From DATMBL01 sp035559295 (lineage in GTDB: Bacteria > Desulfobacterota > Binatia > UBA9968): 10,801 nt of DNA. A program made the position numbers and the translations under genes. The DNA lies in the NCBI GenBank assembly GCA_035559295.1, contig DATMBL010000056.1:1-10801 (forward strand), written 5' to 3'. How positions within the stretch are numbered: the stretch's first letter is position 1; every line of letters begins with the position of its first letter. Positions 6,740 to 10,801 of the stretch are shown here, piece by piece. Under the pieces are notes generated by a model, which saw only the letters and a program-made list of their open reading frames with translations, had not been told where the DNA came from and made no database searches.

Positions 6740-7711
6740 ATGAAAATTCGTATTGGCATGATGCTGGCCGATTCGTCTGTGCTCGAGGCGGACCCCGAGG
6801 CCGTGCTCGCCTTCATCGATCGGTGTGAGCGCTGGGACGTCGATTCTGTTTGGGTCAGTGACCGGATTGTCGGACCGCGCCCCACTCTCGACCCGATCGT
6901 CTTCATGGCTTATGTGGCATCACGACGCCGCAACATGAAATTTGGCGCTAGCGCGCTCGTTCTGCCGACCCGCCAACCCGTTGTTCTCGCCAAGCAATTG
7001 GCGACTTTGGATTTTCTCTGCAGAGGCCGGCTCCTGCTCGTCGTTGGGCTAGGCAGCGATGATTCCCGTGACTTTGACGCCTTGGGGGTGCGCAGGGAGG
7101 AGCGTGGCCGGCGAGCCGATGAAGCGATTGTGCTCATGAAGAAGCTATGGAGCGAAGACAGGGTCAGCTTCAACGGTCGATTTTATTCAACGCGCGATTT
7201 GACGTTGCTCCCCAAGCCCCATCAAAAAGGCGGACCGCCTCTCTGGGCCGGCGGCCGGAGCCGAGCGGCTTTCCGGCGCGCCGGCCGGCTGCTCGACGGT
7301 TGGCTCGGATCGAGCGTCACGCCGGCGGAGGCGGCGAGCGCAATCGATGCGATTCGACGGCATGCCTCGGAAGCGGGCCGCGAAGTTCCGGAGGATCACT
7401 ACGGCGTGTTGGTCCCTTTCTGCTTCGCGCGCAGCGAGGAAGAGGCGTTGGCGAGCATGGGTTCTTCAATTCGCCGCCGGCGTCGAGACCTTCCGCCCCA
7501 GGCTTTTTCCGCGCTCGGGACTCCCGAGCAGGTACGGGAAAAGCTGCAGAATTACATCGATGCCGGAGCGACAAAATTCGTCATGCGCCCGGCGGGTCCG
7601 GAACAATCGTTCGCCGCTCAAGTTGAGCTGCTGGCGAAAGAAGTCGTACCGACGCTGCAGACTCCGTTTAGCGACAGGGAACGCGCCGAACGGGCGGGCA
7701 GCGTCAATTGA
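6740..7711 (+). CDS. LLM-class (luciferase-like) flavin/F420-dependent oxidoreductase, second of a tandem pair
   Basis: A 323-residue TIM-barrel oxidoreductase. ATG 6740 has GAGGG 6 bases upstream. Family landmarks are MKIRIGMML (strand 1); WDVDSVWVSDRI (32-43); KFGASALVLPTRQP (67-80), then VVLAKQLATLDFLCRGRLLLVVGLG (81-105); ERGRRADEAIVLMKKLW (121-137); and PPLWAGGRSRAAFRRAGRLLDGWLG (166-190). It shares the fold and gene order with the preceding LLM protein, but residues differ at most positions, so the pair are old paralogues or separate recruits rather than a recent duplication. The likely cofactor is reduced F420 or FMN; the substrate is unknown. The 254-base gap and the leader element suggest its expression is set separately from the first LLM gene. 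It converges on the crotonase gene, with only 20 bases between stop codons. Confidence 0.92.
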   Translation: MKIRIGMMLADSSVLEADPEAVLAFIDRCERWDVDSVWVSDRIVGPRPTLDPIVFMAYVASRRRNMKFGASALVLPTRQPVVLAKQLATLDFLCRGRLLLVVGLGSDDSRDFDALGVRREERGRRADEAIVLMKKLWSEDRVSFNGRFYSTRDLTLLPKPHQKGGPPLWAGGRSRAAFRRAGRLLDGWLGSSVTPAEAASAIDAIRRHASEAGREVPEDHYGVLVPFCFARSEEEALASMGSSIRRRRRDLPPQAFSALGTPEQVREKLQNYIDAGATKFVMRPAGPEQSFAAQVELLAKEVVPTLQTPFSDRERAERAGSVN

Positions 7712-7718
7712 CATCTTG

Positions 7719-7731
7719 CCCGCTCGGCGGG
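7719..7731. terminator. GC-rich hairpin between convergent genes, possible two-way terminator
   Basis: cccgc-tcg-gcggg forms a perfect 5-bp stem with a 3-base loop in the 20-base gap between the stop codons of the second LLM gene and the crotonase gene. Its location suits a bidirectional terminator, but the T-tracts on both sides are only two bases long. That makes intrinsic termination weak at best. Confidence 0.35.
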
Positions 7732-8553
7732 TTAGGGGACGCCCGGTGGTTTGTTTTTCGGGTCGTAGTACTCCTGGGAGAATTGAGGCTTGCGCTTTTC
7801 GGTGAAAGCGGCGGAGCCTTCGTCATAATCTTTGCTCTGACGCAGGTGCTGATAATACTGCCGGTGAACTTCGAATCCTTTTTCCCACCCCTGGATTTCG
7901 TACAGCAGCCTGTCCTCGATGTACTCGACGGTGTGCGCCGCGATCAGCCGCCCGTTGCGATTGATCGTCGCGCATAACTCCATGGCTTCGTCGATCAGCT
8001 TTTCCGGCTCGCATATCTTTTGCACGAGACCCAGGCGAAACGCGGTATCGGCGTCGATCATCTGCCCCGTGAGGGCGAACCAGTAGGCCCAACCGGTGGG
8101 CAGCTGGCAGACGTAGCTCGGCCAAGCGGCCATATGCGACCAGCGCACCTCCGAGCAGCCGAACTTTGCCGACGGCACGCAGTAACGGATGTGACATGCC
8201 AGGGCGAGATTGAACCCGCCGCCCACTGCATAGCCGTTGATTGCGGCGATGATCGGTTTGTGCATGCCGAGCGCGCGGAGATTGCTGTACTGGCGCGGGC
8301 CGGAGCGCGGCCCTTTCATCTCACCCCGGGCGAAGGCCAGATTTTCTTTCAAATCGCCGCCGACGCAGAAGGCGTCGCCCGTGCCGGTCAGCACGATCGT
8401 CCAGACGTCGTCATCGACCTTTGCTTTCTGCCAGGCCTCATCGAGCGCCCAATAGAGATCGCGGCTGATGGCGTTTTTCTTTTCGGGCCGGTTGAGTCGA
8501 ATGACGGCCGTGTGCGGCTCGCGCTTATCGTATACCACTAGTGGCTCTGGCAT
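7732..8553 (-). CDS. Enoyl-CoA hydratase/isomerase (crotonase) family protein with one catalytic Glu replaced
   Basis: A 273-residue protein from ATG 8553, which has AAGGAGG 4 bases upstream; the open frame runs further up only because the neighbouring gene overlaps it. Crotonase landmarks are RLNRPEKKNAIS (19-30); the oxyanion-hole loops FCVGGDLKE (62-70) and GYAVGGGFNLALAC (107-120); LTGQMIDADTAFRLGLV (161-177); and a C-terminal EGSAAFTEKRKPQF matching the hydratase tail. Against rat mitochondrial enoyl-CoA hydratase, the Glu164 position is kept (E135) but Glu144 is Asn (N115). The usual GxIPGxGGTQRL segment is replaced by RWSHMAAWPSYVCQL (137-151). So it binds acyl-CoA but may not be a standard hydratase; isomerase, hydrolase or lyase chemistry is possible. 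It lies 23 bases after a CoA-transferase gene, which probably makes its CoA-ester substrate. Confidence 0.9.
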   Translation of the reverse strand: MPEPLVVYDKREPHTAVIRLNRPEKKNAISRDLYWALDEAWQKAKVDDDVWTIVLTGTGDAFCVGGDLKENLAFARGEMKGPRSGPRQYSNLRALGMHKPIIAAINGYAVGGGFNLALACHIRYCVPSAKFGCSEVRWSHMAAWPSYVCQLPTGWAYWFALTGQMIDADTAFRLGLVQKICEPEKLIDEAMELCATINRNGRLIAAHTVEYIEDRLLYEIQGWEKGFEVHRQYYQHLRQSKDYDEGSAAFTEKRKPQFSQEYYDPKNKPPGVP

Positions 8554-8576
8554 GAACCCTCCTTGCTGGCATCCAG

Positions 8577-9785
8577 CTAATAGAGCACTTTCTCCTCTTC
8601 GAGGGCCGCGATCTGCGCGTCGCTCAGGCCGAGCAGTTCCCGCGCAATCTCGCGCGTGTGCTCTCCCATGAGCGGCGCCGGGCCGCGCACCATCCCCGGG
8701 GTTTCGGACAACCGTACGGGGACCCCCTCGGTCACGATGTCGCCCGCTTCCGGCTCCCGGAGGCTTACAAGAAAGCCGCGCGCTTCGTATTGCCGGTCGC
8801 GTTTGAACTGGTCCTCGACGTCTTGCACCACGGCCGCGCAGATGCCGTTTGCCTGCAGCGTCTCCATGATCTCGTAGGGATCGTGTTGCATCGTCCAGCT
8901 GGTGACCCAGCGGTCGAGCTCTTCCCGGTAGCGCACCCGTCCGAGATGGGTCGAGAACTTTTCGATTCTCTGCAATCCCGATCTTTCCAGCAAAGCCGCA
9001 AAACGGTTCCATTCATCCTGCGTGTAGACCCCAATAACGCACCAGCGATCGTTTCCCGCACATTGGTAAGGCCCGTAAGGCGCTGCAACGAGGCTGCGGT
9101 TCCCTTGCGGCTGGGGCTCGCGATCGTTGACGGAGTATTCCAGGTACTTCGGTCCCAGCAGGGAGGCGCCGATTTCGAGCTGGGCGCTGTCGATCCACTG
9201 CCCCTCGCCGGTTTTTTTGCGGTGAATCAACGCCAGCACGACCGCGAACGCGCCGGTGACGCCCCCCATGAAGTCGGGGTGTTGCGTGCGCGGCTCGGCG
9301 GTGGCGGTCGTCGCGCCCGGATAATTCCACAGGTAGGTTGTCCCCATGGTGTTCCCGACGTTCGGGCCGTAGGTCAGATCGGCGGCATGCGGTCCGCTGC
9401 AGCCCATCCCCTTGACGCGTATCAAGATACAGGCGGGATTGATCGCTTTCAGCTGCGGGTAATCGAGGCCCCATTTTTCGAGAACTCCCAGACCGAAGTT
9501 CTCCACCAACACGTCGGACTTTTTCGCCAGCGCTTTGACCAGCTCGCGGCCTTTCTCGGTCTGCATGTTGACCGTGAAGGACTTCTTCCCCCGCTGAAGC
9601 TTCATGAAATCGGGCTTTTTGTTCCACAGCGCCGGGTCCTCGCCGCGATGGCCGTCGCCGCGGAGACGGGTTTCACAGCGAATGACCTCAGCGCCAAACT
9701 CACAGAGCACGCGCGCCACCGTCGGCCCGGCCGCGCCCGTCGTAAGCTCGAGCACGCGTATTCCTTCCAATGGCAGTTTGGGCAT
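8577..9785 (-). CDS. CaiB/BaiF-type class III CoA-transferase
   Basis: A 402-residue family III CoA-transferase, the normal length. It should move CoA between carboxylic acids in the cytoplasm; the substrates are unknown. ATG 9785 follows AGGAAG with about 7 bases of spacing. The N-terminus LPLEGIRVLELTTGAAGPTVARVLCEFGAEVIRCE is the family signature. Next come RGKKSFTVNMQTEKGRELV (65-83) and SDVLVENFGLGVLEKWGLDYPQL (90-112). HPDFMGG (169-175) places D171 at the catalytic Asp position (Asp169 of formyl-CoA transferase), followed by GAFAVVLALIHRKKTGEGQWID (178-199). The C-terminus has the usual GEHTREI (about 374-380) and ends in EEEKVLY. It is the first gene of an operon with the crotonase and is preceded by copy B of the structured leader element. 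A plausible role is activation of an organic acid for beta-oxidation-like breakdown. Confidence 0.95.
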   Translation of the reverse strand: MPKLPLEGIRVLELTTGAAGPTVARVLCEFGAEVIRCETRLRGDGHRGEDPALWNKKPDFMKLQRGKKSFTVNMQTEKGRELVKALAKKSDVLVENFGLGVLEKWGLDYPQLKAINPACILIRVKGMGCSGPHAADLTYGPNVGNTMGTTYLWNYPGATTATAEPRTQHPDFMGGVTGAFAVVLALIHRKKTGEGQWIDSAQLEIGASLLGPKYLEYSVNDREPQPQGNRSLVAAPYGPYQCAGNDRWCVIGVYTQDEWNRFAALLERSGLQRIEKFSTHLGRVRYREELDRWVTSWTMQHDPYEIMETLQANGICAAVVQDVEDQFKRDRQYEARGFLVSLREPEAGDIVTEGVPVRLSETPGMVRGPAPLMGEHTREIARELLGLSDAQIAALEEEKVLY

Positions 9786-9800
9786 GGAATGTCTTCCTAA

Positions 9801-9833
9801 TCAGGCGGTTCTATTCACCACGGACTGTGACAT
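9801..9833 (-). CDS. Possible 10-codon upstream ORF, copy B (MSQSVVNRTA)
   Basis: The frame begins at the ATG in the conserved block (9833) and stops at TGA 9803-9801, 15 bases before the CoA-transferase ATG. It has the same length and frame as the upstream ORF in copy A, sharing M-S-x-x-V-V-N. No good ribosome-binding site is seen, so this is a tentative leader peptide only. Confidence 0.25.
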   Translation of the reverse strand: MSQSVVNRTA

Positions 9834-9926
9834 GAGCTTAGCTCGGCCGGAGAGACGAAAACCCTCACACCAACGTGTGGTCATCGGACGATGATCCCTT
9901 TCCGGCCGGCGTCAATGGGCCGGTGC
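9801..9926 (-). promoter_or_regulatory. Structured leader element, copy B, upstream of the CoA-transferase operon
   Basis: The core at 9909-9817 matches copy A (6621-6714) in the same orientation relative to its gene, ending 31 bases before the CoA-transferase ATG. Stems, read on the minus strand, are TCATC/GATGA with loop GTCC (9894-9881), CACAC/GTGTG with loop GTTG (9879-9866), GAAAG/TTTTC (9902-9898 with 9861-9857) and GAGC/GCTC (9844-9834). The second pair of the CACAC stem is A-T here and G-C in copy A, a compensatory change. The TCATC stem has a C-G pair where copy A has T-G. A further perfect ccggcc/ggccgg inverted repeat lies at 9902-9907 and 9918-9923. The outer agtgtgaca arm of copy A is reduced to TGAC/GTCA. 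Function is unknown. Confidence 0.55.
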
Positions 9927-10004
9927 TTCGTGGCATCCCTCATAAAAGAGAGCGTCTTCACGCTTCATCGATATTTCCTTCGTGCGCTTCGTGTCCTTCG
10001 TGGC
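9926..10004 (-). repeat. CACGAAG tandem words, gene-distal side of copy B
   Basis: Three exact 9-base-spaced units of cttcgtg (cacgaag on the minus strand) occupy 9978-10004, and a fourth copy lies at 9926-9934. This is the common cacgaag intergenic repeat type. It sits on the same side of the leader element as the caccgcgaag words at 6537-6606, so both loci share the order CGAAG repeats, then element, then gene. The remaining bases up to the next stop codon at 10028 show nothing recognisable. Confidence 0.5.
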
Positions 10005-10027
10005 GCTAGCCGGCAGTTCAGCTGCAG

Positions 10028-10801
10028 TTAGATGACGCCGCTGGCGCGGAGCGCTGTGAGATCGTCCCTGCTCATGCCCAGTTCGCCGCAATAGACCTCT
10101 TCGTTATGCTCGCCGATGAGCGGTGCCGAGCGCGCGATTCTCCCCGGCGTGGCGCTCAACCTCGGCACCGGACCGAAGTGAGGGTACTTGCCGATCACCG
10201 AGTGCTCCACCTCGACGAAGATGCCGCGCGCCTTGGTTTGCGCGCTGTTGATGAACTCGCCGACGGTGTTGATCGGGGTTACGCTGATGCGGCGCCTTTG
10301 CCCCTCTTCGTAAAGCTCCTCTTTGGTGTGTCGGAGACAAAATTCCGCGATCGCCTTGTGCACGATTTCCGGGTGTTTGCGCCGGTAGGCCATCTTCTCG
10401 AACTCAGGACCGGAAATCGCGGGCGGTCTTCCCATCCATTCGACCAACCGGCGCCATTGCTCGACCGGGATGATGAAGATCCGCACGTAACCGTTCTTGG
10501 TTGGATATGGGTCGTAGAGATCGGTCTCTTCGCCTTTGCGCGACGCGCGCGCCGGCTTCGCTCCGGTGGCGCCGTAGTGGGGAATAAAATAGCCGGCGAT
10601 GTGAGCGGCGCATTCGTGCATCGACACGTCGATGTGTTGCCCTCTCCCGCTTTCCAGCCGGTGATACAATGCCACGGCGATCCCGAACGCGCCATAGGTT
10701 GACGCCATGCCATAAGCGATCTCGCCGGGAGGCTGGAGCGGCGGTTCACCCGGCTCGCCGGCGAGATAGAGAAGATTCCCGAGCGCCAGGCCCGCGATGT
10801 C
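10028..10801 (-). CDS. CaiB/BaiF-type class III CoA-transferase, C-terminal part (runs off right edge)
   Basis: An open frame of 257 codons plus stop reaches the window edge; the N-terminal third is outside, so the in-frame ATG at 10708 is not the start. The segment GAFGIAVALYHRLESGRGQHIDVSMHEC is the family core after the active-site loop. The C-terminus has ARGIFVEVEHSVIGKYPHFGPVPRLSATPGRIARSAPLIGEHNEEV, a standard ending. Aligned to the neighbouring full-length CoA-transferase through GAF...AL and R...G.GQ.ID, the catalytic Asp (D171 there) falls on Tyr in IAYGMAS. This paralogue may therefore lack ordinary transferase chemistry, act as a partner subunit, or use another residue. It lies upstream of the other CoA-transferase on the same strand with 242 bases between, so it may form an earlier unit of the same pathway. 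Confidence 0.9.
   Translation of the reverse strand, partial: DIAGLALGNLLYLAGEPGEPPLQPPGEIAYGMASTYGAFGIAVALYHRLESGRGQHIDVSMHECAAHIAGYFIPHYGATGAKPARASRKGEETDLYDPYPTKNGYVRIFIIPVEQWRRLVEWMGRPPAISGPEFEKMAYRRKHPEIVHKAIAEFCLRHTKEELYEEGQRRRISVTPINTVGEFINSAQTKARGIFVEVEHSVIGKYPHFGPVPRLSATPGRIARSAPLIGEHNEEVYCGELGMSRDDLTALRASGVI

Noticed and set aside
6466..6906. Minus-strand open frame across the second LLM leader, with a segment resembling one at 9604-9894
   Set aside because: The resemblance (CDMSLARPER) is simply the translated nucleotide repeat of the leader element. The frame overlaps a confident LLM gene and has no ribosome-binding support.
8554..9012. Long N-terminal extension of the crotonase (open frame to 9012)
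   Set aside because: It lies inside the CoA-transferase gene in another frame and has low-complexity Arg/Gly/Ala content. ATG 8553 with AAGGAGG is the natural start.
9902..9923. ccggcc/ggccgg hairpin as a terminator for the right-hand CoA-transferase
   Set aside because: It is 100 bases past that gene's stop and has no U-tract on the minus strand; it overlaps the conserved leader element instead.

Overview
This is a GC-rich bacterial chromosome segment of ordinary metabolic genes with normal ribosome-binding sites. No phage, integrase, transposase, CRISPR, rRNA or tRNA sequence is visible. Its gene set is a peptide/solute ABC importer, luciferase-like (LLM) oxidoreductases, class III CoA-transferases, a crotonase and a gentisate-dioxygenase-type cupin. 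That set is typical of metabolically versatile environmental lineages such as Rokubacteria, Tectomicrobia, Binatota, some Chloroflexota or Betaproteobacteria. The lineage is an inference and is not settled by the sequence.

Left arm (1-5355, all minus strand; read right to left). A family 5 solute-binding protein is followed by two overlapping DppB/DppC-type permeases. Pyruvate kinase comes next after a 66-base gap, and then a cupin gene that runs off the left edge. No ABC ATPase gene lies next to the importer. A stem-loop separates the binding-protein gene from the permeases. A good sigma70-type promoter with a perfect palindrome beside it precedes the binding-protein gene.

Middle (5559-7711, plus strand). 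Two tandem, distantly related LLM-class flavin/F420-dependent oxidoreductases diverge from the importer operon. The 254 bases between them hold degenerate repeats and a structured element.

Right arm (7732-10801, minus strand). A CoA-transferase and a crotonase form a tight operon (23-base gap) that converges on the second LLM gene. Beyond another 242-base gap is the C-terminal part of a second CoA-transferase. Both acyl-CoA enzyme types show active-site substitutions: Asn at one of the two crotonase catalytic Glu positions, and Tyr at the CoA-transferase catalytic Asp position in the second copy.

The most interesting signal is intergenic. About 93 bases just upstream of the second LLM gene (6621-6714) recur at about 83% identity just upstream of the CoA-transferase/crotonase operon (9817-9909). 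Each copy has the same orientation relative to its gene and lies 25-31 bases before the start codon. The copies keep the same set of possible stems, including one compensatory base-pair change. Each ends in a 10-codon upstream ORF, and the two ORFs align without gaps. Short CGAAG-type repeats flank both copies on the gene-distal side. This may be a shared leader RNA or operator tying the LLM gene and the acyl-CoA operon into one regulon, or a dispersed repeat family that landed twice.
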